Positions 9,601 to 16,660 of a stretch of DNA of 18,660 bases are shown here, piece by piece (within the stretch, counting starts at the first letter, position 1; every line of letters starts with the position of its first letter). Location: NCBI GenBank assembly GCA_964580655.1, contig CAZOMR010000030.1, positions 1 through 18,660 of the forward strand. Direction: 5' to 3'. The notes beneath the pieces were generated by a model. It searched no databases, was not told the origin of the DNA, and saw only the letters and a program-made list of their open reading frames with translations. The translations under genes were made by a program, and so were the position numbers. The stretch comes from CAZOMR01 sp964580655 (lineage in GTDB: Bacteria > RBG-13-61-14 > CAZOMR01).

Positions 9601-9822
9601 AAATTTGAAGGCACGGACTGGCAGGAAAAATTAGACAAGCTGAAAAGTATACTCGCCATCATCCTCTCAGGCATACGCGATGGCCTCTTCATGCCCTGGC
9701 AGGAAGACTGCCAGTATTGCGATTACAAGCTCGCATGCTTCATGCCAAGCAAGGCCTGGATAGAAAAAAAGACCCGGGACAAGAAGGCCTCCGCATACTC
9801 CCGCCTTCAGGAGTTCAAGTAG
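6610..9822 (+). CDS. addB: AddB subunit of the AddAB helicase-nuclease (Fe-S PD-(D/E)xK nuclease)
   Basis: The protein has 1070 residues. It is the AddB/RexB-type partner of AddA in the AddAB complex, which resects double-strand DNA breaks for homologous recombination. The C-terminal RecB-like nuclease is clear: H819 (GTFMH), D925 (SGKMDRLD), D938-Y-K940 (VIDYKSG) and QLPVYLYAAL. Four cysteines fit the AddB iron-sulfur cluster: C785 (ECPFRYFLEH), then C1034-x2-C1037-x5-C1043, the same spacing as in Bacillus subtilis AddB. The N-terminus (VYILVGSNLLYLYLSRVLA) resembles the start of the degenerate helicase half but has no GxGKT Walker A. So ATP binding and unwinding would rest on AddA; this differs from B. 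subtilis AddB, which keeps a Walker A. The start lacks a strong Shine-Dalgarno. The stop abuts the addA start, consistent with coupled translation of the two subunits. Confidence 0.93.
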   Translation: MELDHRLIISPHWSDLESALTEEVAGLKALSALQPVYILVGSNLLYLYLSRVLAQRSKESGLNLRFITFLDLAGKLSRGTDDSQSGPELPHLGRELLMRELALGLDDDDYFHPVARTRGFQQAALGAYRDIKDSRIQVALAHSGLLQAADWQEEGSRRKLKDFFRLFTRFEERRAGFTLDHDRFERAINMAHRFREFFSTDRVLTYGFYDFTAAQWSLLEALAQYISIIAFMPFQADSDIFAFSEKTLQRYEKLGFRLEQRLSFGYKASNLDTLKEYFGKGQAQAGHEKPDSSFKAIAAPGEDREVKAIAREILHLVKEHGIRLHEIGIILRNKNVYKPLFEEIFEAYNIPLFIQGGKPLADTPSARALMLFLNLAGSEFTRTEVMEFLSSGKWNIKNFFPDPEAGLPFRFDLLSREARVVQGKEKWLKKLSELGEQARHEIEKNKDSEAEHDEELLEKDQDIKNLLGFLREFFSDLESLEGQTTWKAMSGKALELARNYLDLDEEELKIFDDILVALGDLDKIDKDVEIDLFREMLESALKKTPAKQATRFQEGCVCLSELMIARGVRFRVLFIPGLVEKSFPLYVREDPIILDEERKLINDKIEKKGAFLPLKSEQILEEPLLFYLAMNQAEERLLLTWPRLDPEKNRERVPSFFLLRALEILSGRRLRFEDLKKQSAWVKWLGLSQIAAEHEDECLDTSDRDLYRTLKAGDRSEPAIGTYLGEVNRFLKRGASSMDSRLRVPQLTKYDGYVLSEKTRVHLEEEYQRVCMSVSPSHLEKWAECPFRYFLEHVIRLRIREDPEAIWEISPQDRGTFMHKTLENFFKKLKAQGRLPLTKADPEKLCTELEGEVIELSREYERQGLVGYPVIWGLDREDIVEELSEVIRTEISSNEVLLPEEFEKRFKVDFPLEDGQKVTLSGKMDRLDQGKGMVRVIDYKSGKPDGFKEDSFFRNNTLAPQLPVYLYAALKLENIEDPEGSRAEYLFISQKGKFKRIKFEGTDWQEKLDKLKSILAIILSGIRDGLFMPWQEDCQYCDYKLACFMPSKAWIEKKTRDKKASAYSRLQEFK

Positions 9823-12800
9823 ATGCCACCGCAAACTAAAAATTGGCAACCGGCTGACCATGCAGAGCGCAAACGCGCCTGCACCGACCTGGAGCACTCT
9901 CTCTGCGTGGATGCAGGCGCTGGCACAGGCAAGACAACCCTGCTTATTAATCGCATCATCGAACTAGTGCACAATGGACGCGGCCTCGATAGACTGGCCG
10001 CAATAACCTTTACCGAAAAGGCGGCTGGAGAGCTGAGGTTGAGACTGCGTGACCGGATAGAGGATAAATATGCCGATTCCTCCGGGCCGGAGCGAGGGCT
10101 TTGGCAAAAAGCCCGACGCGATCTTGATCGGGCGCAAATATCCACCATCCATGCCTTTGCCGCAAGCCTCTTGCGAATGAGGCCTGTGGAAGCAGGCGTG
10201 GACCCTGAATTCGAGATGCTCGATGAACTGGGAGCCCAACTGTTTTTTGACGAAATATGGGAAGAGTGGTTCTCACGGCAAATGGAACAAGAGTCGGATA
10301 CGGCTCGCCGAGCGCGTCTCTTCGGACTGAGCCTTGATAATATAAAGAGCCTGGCCGACCGTATCTATGATAACCGGGACCTTATTCCGGATGAAATATC
10401 CACGCTGAAATCTCCGGACCCAGAACCACTTTTCCTTGATCTACAGGAAGAGATCGAGTCACTCTCGCTTTTCGCGGAAAAATACTGTCATGAAAAAACT
10501 GATAATGGCTACATCTTCCTTAAAGAGACAAAGGATATCCTGGAAAACCTGAAGGGTCTGTCTCCTGAAAGGCGCGGGGTCTTTATCTTCCGTAACCTGT
10601 CGCTCTCAGTAAAAGGCAACCAGAAAAACTGGGCTCCTAATTCCGCATGTGCCGAGCAGAAGGAGAGGATCAGGAATCTGAAAGAAAAGGTCGAAAATTA
10701 TCGAAAAGAAACAGGACAGGCCCTGGCACTCGATCTCCTCAGATGGCTTTGCGAATTCGTGGACTTCGCTGAGGAGAAAAAGAAGACTCGCGGGGTTCTC
10801 GATTTCCAGGATCTGCTTATATTGAGCAGAAACATGCTCCGGGATCATCGTGATGTGAGAAGATATTTCCAGGCCCGCTTTGATAATCTCCTGGTTGATG
10901 AATTCCAGGACACGGACCCGCTTCAGGCCGAGCTGGTATTTTACCTGAGCGAGCACGGGGCGAATGCCCGGGACTGGAAGGATGCTGAGATCAAGCCGGG
11001 AAAGCTCTTCATAGTGGGTGATCCCAAGCAGTCCATATACGGATTCCGAAGGGCTGACCTCGAGGTCTACAGCGCGGTCAAAGAGCACCTGAGCGATAAC
11101 CCGGTCAATATCTCCCAGAACTTCCGCTCGTCCCCTTCAATCATCAAGTGGGTCAATCAAGCATTCTCCCGGATCATCCAGCCAGTGGCAAAATACCAGT
11201 CAGAATACGAGCCGCTTTCTGAGCATCCCGAATACCACGACGGACTCCCACATTCCTCGGTCATGCTGATTCCAGCGGCAAAAGATAAAGATGAAATGAG
11301 CAAGCTCCTCGCAGAGGATGTCCGCAAGAGGGAGGCCGAGGCCATCGCGGGCCTGATTGAAAACGCGGTCTCGGAAAAATGGCCGGTTCGAGTCAAAAAA
11401 GATAAATCTCGCACTCTGGATTACGGCGACATCGCAATCCTGTTTCCCAGAAGCACGGGGATAAAATTCTACCAGGACGCGCTGGAGAGACGCGGTGTGC
11501 CCTACAAGCTGGAGGGCGGAAAGCAGTTCTTCGAGCGCGACGAGGTGAGGGCCTTGCGCGCTTGCCTCAAGGCCATAGCCGATCCCGAGGACCAGCTTGC
11601 ACTGGTCGCGGCCTTGCGATCATTCTTCTTCGGCGTCTCGGATGAAGATCTGTTCTTACATCACGCGAGCAACGGCAAATGGAACTACCTTGCGAAAAAA
11701 GAGCCGGGGATAGATTCTATTGCCGAGGCATTCAGCACCCTGCGCGAGCTCCACGAAAAAAGAACAGGGCGGTCCTTTGTCCTGACCATAGAGGAAATTC
11801 TCAGCAGGACATACCACCGACATCTCCACATGCTCCGTCCTCGCGGTCAACAGGCTGTCTTCAATCTGGAAAAGGTGATGGCCAAGGCCAGGGCCTTCGA
11901 GGCCCAGGGGATCACGAGCTTCAGCCGGTTCGCGGCCTGGCTTGAGCAGATGGAGCTTGAGGATCGAGAGGATCCCGAGATGCCGCAGGCAGAGGCCGAG
12001 GATAAAATTATAAGCCTGCTGACTATTCATAAGGCTAAGGGGCTTGAGTTCCCGCTTGTCATCCTGGCAAATCTGGCATCAGGGAAGCGCGGGACCAGAG
12101 GCCCGAGGGTCATCATCAACCGCATGAAGAACCGGATGGAGTTCAGTCTGTCCGGATATGTGGCTACCCCGGGGTTTACGGACCAGGCGCAAGCCGAGGA
12201 TAAAGAGAAGAGCGAGAGCGAGGACCGCCGCCTGCTCTATGTGGCCTGCACCCGGGCCAGGGACTACCTTGTCCTTCCATATTTCGCCAAGACTGCAGGA
12301 ACCGGAGCTTACGGGATTCTCACGGAGGCCCTTCCTGATCCGAATGCAATCACTCCCGGAGCCGAAGACAAGGGTATGTTCATCCTCGATCCACTTGCGC
12401 TTCCTCCTTCCCCAAGAGAGCCGATCCCGATTCAATGGCAAGTCGCGAGAAAAAAAGATGAGTCGGCTGTTGATGACATGCTGGCCGAGCGAAAGGCCTG
12501 GGAGGCCGCGGACCAGGATGCGAGACAAAAGGCAAAAGAGGGAATTAAACTCACCTCCCCGAGCAGGATTATTGAGGATGAAAGGCTTGAGGGGATCGAG
12601 CGGGAATCGCAGATCCCAAGGGACAAGGCGCGTGAGATAGGAACCATGGTCCATCGTGTCCTGGAGTTGATTGATCCAGAGCATACTGAAAAAGCTCAAG
12701 CCCTGGTGCAAGAGCTTGCCTGCGAGAAGGGTCTCGATGATGAGGCCGATAAAATCCTTTGCCTCGTAGAGAGAGGAATCAATGGCCAGGCATTCAGACG

Positions 12801-13086
12801 CGCTAAATCTTCGGGAAAATTTTTCCGCGAGGTGCCCTACACCTGGCGGGTTGAAAAACACGAAATCTCTTCCGGCAAGATGGACATGGTCTTCGAGGAA
12901 GAAGAAGGGCTCGTGATAGTGGATTACAAGACCGACCGGCTAAGTCGCGAAGACCTGAAGACCCTGCCTGAAAAATACCGGGACCAGGGCCAGGAATACC
13001 GCGATGCGCTTCAGGCACTTACAGGAAAACCGGTCAAGGAAGTCATATTCGCATTCCTGGATCCGTACAGGGAACTGCCCCTGTAA
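9823..13086 (+). CDS. addA: AddA subunit: UvrD-type helicase and PD-(D/E)xK nuclease
   Basis: The protein has 1087 residues. The superfamily 1A helicase motifs appear in order: Walker A DAGAGTGKTT (K37), motif Ia AITFTEKAAGELRLRLRD, motif II LVDEFQDTD (D359-E360), motif III GDPKQSIYGFRRAD (about 399-412), motif IV region NFRSSPSIIKW, motif V LLTIHKAKGLEFPLV (H736) and motif VI LLYVACTRARDYL (about R811). The C-terminal RecB-type nuclease follows: H944 (GTMVHRVLEL), D1021 (SGKMDM), D1034-Y-K1036 (VIVDYKTDR) and a Q-rich EYRDALQ. Together this is a full AddA: ATP-driven unwinding with strand cleavage, acting with AddB at double-strand ends. The start follows the addB stop with no gap; CAGGAG (9808-9813) inside addB is the likely Shine-Dalgarno. 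It converges with the esterase gene across the repeat-bearing gap. Confidence 0.95.
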   Translation: MPPQTKNWQPADHAERKRACTDLEHSLCVDAGAGTGKTTLLINRIIELVHNGRGLDRLAAITFTEKAAGELRLRLRDRIEDKYADSSGPERGLWQKARRDLDRAQISTIHAFAASLLRMRPVEAGVDPEFEMLDELGAQLFFDEIWEEWFSRQMEQESDTARRARLFGLSLDNIKSLADRIYDNRDLIPDEISTLKSPDPEPLFLDLQEEIESLSLFAEKYCHEKTDNGYIFLKETKDILENLKGLSPERRGVFIFRNLSLSVKGNQKNWAPNSACAEQKERIRNLKEKVENYRKETGQALALDLLRWLCEFVDFAEEKKKTRGVLDFQDLLILSRNMLRDHRDVRRYFQARFDNLLVDEFQDTDPLQAELVFYLSEHGANARDWKDAEIKPGKLFIVGDPKQSIYGFRRADLEVYSAVKEHLSDNPVNISQNFRSSPSIIKWVNQAFSRIIQPVAKYQSEYEPLSEHPEYHDGLPHSSVMLIPAAKDKDEMSKLLAEDVRKREAEAIAGLIENAVSEKWPVRVKKDKSRTLDYGDIAILFPRSTGIKFYQDALERRGVPYKLEGGKQFFERDEVRALRACLKAIADPEDQLALVAALRSFFFGVSDEDLFLHHASNGKWNYLAKKEPGIDSIAEAFSTLRELHEKRTGRSFVLTIEEILSRTYHRHLHMLRPRGQQAVFNLEKVMAKARAFEAQGITSFSRFAAWLEQMELEDREDPEMPQAEAEDKIISLLTIHKAKGLEFPLVILANLASGKRGTRGPRVIINRMKNRMEFSLSGYVATPGFTDQAQAEDKEKSESEDRRLLYVACTRARDYLVLPYFAKTAGTGAYGILTEALPDPNAITPGAEDKGMFILDPLALPPSPREPIPIQWQVARKKDESAVDDMLAERKAWEAADQDARQKAKEGIKLTSPSRIIEDERLEGIERESQIPRDKAREIGTMVHRVLELIDPEHTEKAQALVQELACEKGLDDEADKILCLVERGINGQAFRRAKSSGKFFREVPYTWRVEKHEISSGKMDMVFEEEEGLVIVDYKTDRLSREDLKTLPEKYRDQGQEYRDALQALTGKPVKEVIFAFLDPYRELPL

Positions 13087-13134
13087 TCTATCCTGTAAAT
13101 CTAACACACGAAAGGAAAACCCCTGTTTTCTTCA

Positions 13135-13161
13135 GGGCATTCCCCAAAAATCACCCTGATT
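13135..13161. repeat. 27-base arm, inverted relative to 15134-15160
   Basis: The reverse complement of this stretch matches 15134-15160 at 25 of 27 positions by eye (shared core ATTTTTGGGGAATG). With that copy it brackets the esterase gene. Its outer part also pairs with 13278-13292 to close a much shorter element. Confidence 0.8.
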
Positions 13162-13292
13162 TTTCGTTACTCATTCCCCATTCGCTTCCCTCGTCTTGCT
13201 CTGTGGCCACTCCTTAATGCCCATCGGAACTGTAGCGATTTCCTCTCTCCTCGGACAATTCTATTGGGAACTCAAAATTTTGGGGAATGTCC
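13136..13292. mobile_element. MITE-like mini-element with inverted ends (about 157 bases)
   Basis: The left end GGCATTCCCCAAAA (from 13136) and the right end TTTTGGGGAATGTCC (13278-13292) are near-perfect inverted repeats, 14 of 15 positions. No transposase lies inside. The minus strand contains a 17-residue frame, 13224 down to 13171, MGIKEWPQSKTREANGE then stop. Its IKEWP...RE resembles the N-terminus typical of RadC proteins. I treat this as a possible remnant only, because it is short. I did not find a clear target-site duplication by eye. Confidence 0.35.
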
Positions 13293-13296
13293 AGCT
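13278..13296 (+). repeat. 19-base direct repeat, copy 1
   Basis: TTTTGGGGAATGTCCAGCT is identical to 15146-15164. It forms the right end of the mini-element at 13136-13292. Confidence 0.85.
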
Positions 13297-13348
13297 CTTG
13301 GAAGGCCAGCTTGCCTTGTGTGAATAGAGCGTGAAAGTGAATCAAAGC

Positions 13349-13383
13349 CCTTCCGGCTGAAAAGATTCGGACTAAATCAGTCT
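13349..13383 (+). repeat. 35-base direct repeat, copy 1
   Basis: All 35 bases from CCTTCCGGCTG to AATCAGTCT are identical to 15070-15104; the bases just outside both ends differ. Inside is a small hairpin, GACT-AAATC-AGTC. On the minus strand it reads DLVRIFSAGR within the open frame near 13399-13214, so it may come from a duplicated coding fragment. Confidence 0.9.
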
Positions 13384-13504
13384 CAGTGTCCCATGCCAAG
13401 ACAAAGAATCCAGTTGGTCGCGCCTTTACTGTTCCATTAGGTCCGACATTACATCCCTTCGCCCTGGCGCAGGGACGACCTCGGTAATCTGGGCTGGGTT
13501 CTGT

Positions 13505-14842
13505 CTAGGGATGCTTTTGATAAAGGGGAAGGTTGAATTGCTTGTCCGCGAAGTCCATGTATCTATGCCAGTCATAAGCGGTAAGGCCGTGGCCTCCGGT
13601 TCGGATGTGGTAGCCGATGGTGCTCATGATGGGATGGTTTACGGGCGGCATTTCGTCGGTAGCCAGACCGTCGGTTCCGAGAAGCCGGTACACCGGGTCC
13701 GCGTATTTGGCTGACAGGAACTCGCCATGCGGGTCTGACCACATGTCCAGCTTGGCGCTTGCCACATAGACCGGCCTCGGCGCGATCAGGGCGATGAGCA
13801 TGTGCTGGTCCACGGGGAGCTCGTCCTCGCGCCCGTTATATCTCTTGAATTTCTCGCAGAACCAATGTGGAAAGTGCGAGTTGATCGCCTTTACACTCTC
13901 GCCAAACTGCCGGCGGGACAGTGCCGCGCCGCCGCAACCGCTCTCGTTCGAGATCACGATGGCAAAGCGCGTGTCCCGGGCTCCTGCCCACAGGGCTGTT
14001 TTTCCCAGGCGTGAGTGGCCGAGCACCACCACCCGGTCCCGGTCCACCTCCGGGTCCGTCTCCAGATAGTCCATGGCCCGGGAAAGCCCCCAGGCCCAGG
14101 CCCCGATCGCGCCCCAGGCGTCCGGAGGCCGCCCATCATCAGGGTAGCGGTCGAACGCGCCGTGCACGCCGTTCTCGAAACCGTCGTCGTAGTCCGGATC
14201 GAGGTCCCCGTAGTAAACCGTGGCCAGGCCGTAGCCACGGGAGAGTATCTCGTGGACTGGAAAACGGGAACTTGCTCTGCCGCGCGAGCGCTCGGTGGCG
14301 CGGTGGTTGATCACGGCTAGACCATCGTTTCGCATCCACCCTCTCGACAGCCTGATGGCCGGGTCGGGATGGATAGAGTGGTTGCCGGAGAAGTTGAGAA
14401 GAAGGAAGACCGACACGGGCCGGGGAGTATCATTGGGCAGGTAGATCAGGATGTCCATGGAAGGCCCGGTCTTGTCAATGGTAAAGTACACGGTGATCTG
14501 CTTGCGCGTGGCCTTGCCGCCGAGGGCACCGCGGTCCTCGTCGAACAATTCATACCTCATAGCATCCGGCCTGCCAGGCGCGCGGCCGTAGACGTGTTCG
14601 CGGAAAAGCTCCAGTATCTCCGGCCTGCGCCTCTCAACCCACATCTCTGCGTCCGATACCCTCTCACCGCCCTCCATCACCAGCGGGTCGGGTAAAGTGT
14701 ATTCGGGCACGGCGGCCTCAAGGAAGTTGGCACTCAGCTGGCTGAAGCAGGCGACTCCTGCCACGAAAGCAAAGCTCGTCGCCATTAATACGAAGAGTCT
14801 CGCTGAATTGATCGTTTTTATGATGGTCTTCTTCAATATCAT
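13505..14842 (-). CDS. Secreted glucuronoyl esterase-like protein, carbohydrate esterase family 15
   Basis: The protein has 445 residues with an N-terminal signal segment (about residues 1-43). The alpha/beta-hydrolase nucleophile motif is GHSRLGK with S277, followed by SNESGCGGAALSRR (acid residue E300) and GGHGLTAYDW (H418). FPHWFC, LPVDQH and APRPVYVASA are typical of bacterial CE15. The spacings Ser+23 to Glu and Ser+141 to His match, from memory, those of OtCE15A. The known family reaction cleaves glucuronic-acid esters linking xylan to lignin. It is the only minus-strand gene here. It is markedly GC-rich (about 70% in two hand-counted 60-base lines, against about 53% in the sulfatase), has no clear Shine-Dalgarno before its ATG (AAATAAAAAGAT), and is flanked by shared repeats. 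These features suggest acquisition by transfer or a rearrangement. Confidence 0.88.
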   Translation of the reverse strand: MILKKTIIKTINSARLFVLMATSFAFVAGVACFSQLSANFLEAAVPEYTLPDPLVMEGGERVSDAEMWVERRRPEILELFREHVYGRAPGRPDAMRYELFDEDRGALGGKATRKQITVYFTIDKTGPSMDILIYLPNDTPRPVSVFLLLNFSGNHSIHPDPAIRLSRGWMRNDGLAVINHRATERSRGRASSRFPVHEILSRGYGLATVYYGDLDPDYDDGFENGVHGAFDRYPDDGRPPDAWGAIGAWAWGLSRAMDYLETDPEVDRDRVVVLGHSRLGKTALWAGARDTRFAIVISNESGCGGAALSRRQFGESVKAINSHFPHWFCEKFKRYNGREDELPVDQHMLIALIAPRPVYVASAKLDMWSDPHGEFLSAKYADPVYRLLGTDGLATDEMPPVNHPIMSTIGYHIRTGGHGLTAYDWHRYMDFADKQFNLPLYQKHP

Positions 14843-15002
14843 ATCTTTTTATTTAAAATTATGCGGCAACCCTTCTCCTAAACCTGTTTTCGGGGCACAA
14901 CCTCTAACCTTGATCGTGATATTTCAAAACAAAGCAAAAAAGGCTTCCAGGGTTTCTCCTTCATTCTGCTCTATCGAGCAAAATATCCGGCTGTGAATCA
15001 AT

Positions 15003-15021
15003 ATTCTCAATTACTGAGTAT
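15003..15021. promoter_or_regulatory. Possible operator dyad
   Basis: ATTCTCA-ATTAC-TGAGTAT is a 19-base inverted repeat (six of seven pairs) in the divergent region, about 160 bases upstream of the esterase and about 250 upstream of the sulfatase. It could bind a dimeric regulator. No regulator gene is in the window and chance is not excluded. Confidence 0.25.
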
Positions 15022-15069
15022 AGCAATCCAAAAGCCACAAAGTCAACGACTTGAAAGCAGATATAGCCA

Positions 15070-15104
15070 CCTTCCGGCTGAAAAGATTCGGACTAAATCA
15101 GTCT
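15070..15104 (+). repeat. 35-base direct repeat, copy 2
   Basis: This is an exact copy of 13349-13383 on the same strand, on the other side of the esterase gene. Its reading frame here is broken by a stop just before it on the minus strand, so it is not coding in this position. Confidence 0.9.
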
Positions 15105-15133
15105 ATTTATCCAAAACTATCCCCTTTCATCCG

Positions 15134-15164
15134 AATCAGGGTAATTTTTGGGGAATGTCCAGCT
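15134..15164 (+). repeat. 27-base inverted arm and 19-base direct repeat, copy 2
   Basis: Bases 15134-15160 are the inverted partner of 13135-13161 (25 of 27). The overlapping 15146-15164 is the exact direct copy of 13278-13296. This third copy of the TTTTGGGGAATG motif closes the segment around the esterase. Confidence 0.85.
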
Positions 15165-15174
15165 GAGGTGTGAA

Positions 15175-15203
15175 TTGACAGCATTCTTCTCAAGGTATTA
15201 AAC
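15175..15203 (+). promoter_or_regulatory. Candidate sigma70 promoter for the sulfatase operon
   Basis: A perfect TTGACA (15175-15180) is followed by the AT-rich GTATTAAAC. The -10 could be TATTAA with a 15-base spacer or TTAAAC with a 17-base spacer; neither is close to consensus. The box begins just 11 bases after the repeat arm, so the repeat may have shaped this promoter. Confidence 0.35.
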
Positions 15204-15274
15204 TGAGCTTCAAGCTGACTGGCATGAGACTACTGCTTTGAGCGAGGATTTTCTTAATAATCCGGAGGGATGAA

Positions 15275-16648
15275 ATGAGCAGGAATGATGACCTGGCAAG
15301 GAGGGAATTCATCAAGGGGACCGGTTTAGTCACTATGGGTCTGTTCGCAGGGTCATCGGTTCTATCAAGACCCCTGAATGCAGAAGCAGGATCATCCCGA
15401 GTCCCCAATATCGTTTTTATAGTTACAGACGACCTGGGATGGGGAGACCTTGGGTGTTACGGTTCCCAATCCATTTCCACGCCGGTCCTGGACGGGCTTG
15501 CCAAAGAGGGTGTCAGGATGACGGAATTTTTCTCATCGGGTCCGATCTGCTCGCCTTCCCGTGCAGGTATGCTTACCGGGAGATACCCCCTTCGTGCAGG
15601 CGTGCCCGAGGTATTCCTTCCCACCTGGGGCAAGCTCTCATTCGTATTGCCGTTCCGTCTTATCAGGGGGGACAATCTTGGCCTTCCGACCGAAGAGATC
15701 ATCCTCCCGCAACTTCTCAAAGAGAAAGGCTATTCAACATGCTGTATCGGCAAATGGCATCTTGGTGACATGAAAAAATATCGGCCTCACCACCGCGGCC
15801 TTGACCACTACTTCGGACTCCTTTATTCCAATGACATGACGCCCTTGCCGTTGTATCGCAACGATGAGATCGTGGAGAAATCTCCTGTGAACCAGGACTA
15901 TCTCACGCAGAAATACACAAAGGAGACACTGGGGTTCATTGACGAGCACAAGGACGGGCTGTTTTTTCTCTATATGGCGCATACCTTTCCGCACCGGCCG
16001 GTTCATGCATCGCCTGCATTCCAGGGCCGCTCCGGTGGCGGGCTTTACGGTGACTGTGTGGAGGAGATTGACTGGAGCACTGGCCAGATTCTCGACCGGC
16101 TAGAAAAACACGGGTTACGGGATAATACCCTGGTCATCTTCACCAGCGATAACGGCCCGTGGTTCCAGGGCAATCCCGGGTATCATCGTGGCAGAAAGCA
16201 CGAGACCTTTGACGGCGGCATGTGCGTGCCGATGATCGCATCCTGGCCCGGAAAGCTCCCGGCAGGGTATGTAACCCACGAGATGTCCATGAACATGGAT
16301 ATTTTCGCCACGATCCTTGCCGCGGCAGGTGCCAGCTTGCCCACGGACAGGATAATAGACGGGAAAAATATCCTGCCCATGCTCCAGGGCAAGGAGCCCA
16401 CACCCCATGAGGCACTTTACTTCTATCGCCACGATCAGCTACAGGCTGTCCGGGTGGGAAAATGGAAGTACCAGCGTCGCCACTGGGTTATGTTGATGCA
16501 CCTTTACGAGAGCAAGGGCCCGTGGCTTTTCAATCTTGAGGATGACCCGAATGAGTCTTATGATGTGAGTCTGAAGTATCCGGAGAAGGTGGCGGAGCTT
16601 GAGGCAATGTGTGTAGAATGGGAGAAGAATTTCAGACCTGGAGTTTAA
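15275..16648 (+). CDS. Twin-arginine-exported type I sulfatase (arylsulfatase A-like)
   Basis: The protein has 457 residues. The start carries ARREFIKGTG and a hydrophobic stretch, a twin-arginine signal, so it is likely exported folded. The sulfatase signature CSPSRAGMLTGR is present with C92, the residue converted to formylglycine by a maturase not encoded here. Metal ligands D52-D53 (VTDDLGWGD) and D292-N293 (TSDNGPW) are visible, as are the second signature GYSTCCIGKWHLG and the late FDGGMCVPMIASWPG. The known family reaction is hydrolysis of sulfate esters, here most likely on a sulfated polysaccharide because glycoside hydrolases surround it (inference). GGAGG (15264-15268) is well placed before the ATG. 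The next gene follows after 12 bases and is probably co-transcribed. Confidence 0.93.
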   Translation: MSRNDDLARREFIKGTGLVTMGLFAGSSVLSRPLNAEAGSSRVPNIVFIVTDDLGWGDLGCYGSQSISTPVLDGLAKEGVRMTEFFSSGPICSPSRAGMLTGRYPLRAGVPEVFLPTWGKLSFVLPFRLIRGDNLGLPTEEIILPQLLKEKGYSTCCIGKWHLGDMKKYRPHHRGLDHYFGLLYSNDMTPLPLYRNDEIVEKSPVNQDYLTQKYTKETLGFIDEHKDGLFFLYMAHTFPHRPVHASPAFQGRSGGGLYGDCVEEIDWSTGQILDRLEKHGLRDNTLVIFTSDNGPWFQGNPGYHRGRKHETFDGGMCVPMIASWPGKLPAGYVTHEMSMNMDIFATILAAAGASLPTDRIIDGKNILPMLQGKEPTPHEALYFYRHDQLQAVRVGKWKYQRRHWVMLMHLYESKGPWLFNLEDDPNESYDVSLKYPEKVAELEAMCVEWEKNFRPGV

Positions 16649-16660
16649 GAAGGAGGCAAC

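Larger units (their letters stand above)
13087..13504. other. Intergenic segment with repeats, between convergent addA and esterase
   Basis: This 418-base segment has no convincing intact gene. It holds a CCCTG/CAGGG hairpin (13121-13137) without a run of T on the plus strand, a small element with inverted ends (13136-13292), a copy of a 19-base word and a copy of the 35-base repeat also found at 15070. On the minus strand an open frame runs from about 13480 to 13214 (TTG start possible at 13399; residues such as ETDLVRIFSAGR). I recognise no family in it. It may be a worn coding remnant. Confidence 0.6.
14843..15274. other. Divergent intergenic region between esterase and sulfatase
   Basis: This is 432 bases with no convincing gene. 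The first part is AT-rich and should hold the esterase promoter on the minus strand, though I cannot place clear -10 and -35 boxes. It contains a dyad (15003-15021), the 35-base repeat (15070-15104), the 27/19-base arm (15134-15164) and a candidate sulfatase promoter (15175-15203). Confidence 0.6.

Noticed and set aside
13121..13137. Terminator for addA
   Set aside because: The CCCTG/CAGGG stem is short and is not followed by a T-run on the plus strand.
13214..13399. BrnT-like toxin tail (DLVRIFSAGR compared with the RIISARK end of BrnT)
   Set aside because: Only about ten residues resemble it, the rest of BrnT is absent, and no BrnA-like antitoxin lies nearby.
13921..14339. Open frames on both strands within the CE15 gene
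   Set aside because: They are arginine/proline-rich by-products of GC-rich coding DNA; the CE15 frame has catalytic motifs and full length.
13087..15274. CRISPR array or tRNA gene in the intergenic regions
   Set aside because: The repeats are two or three irregularly spaced copies with an intervening gene, not a regular array, and no cloverleaf was seen.
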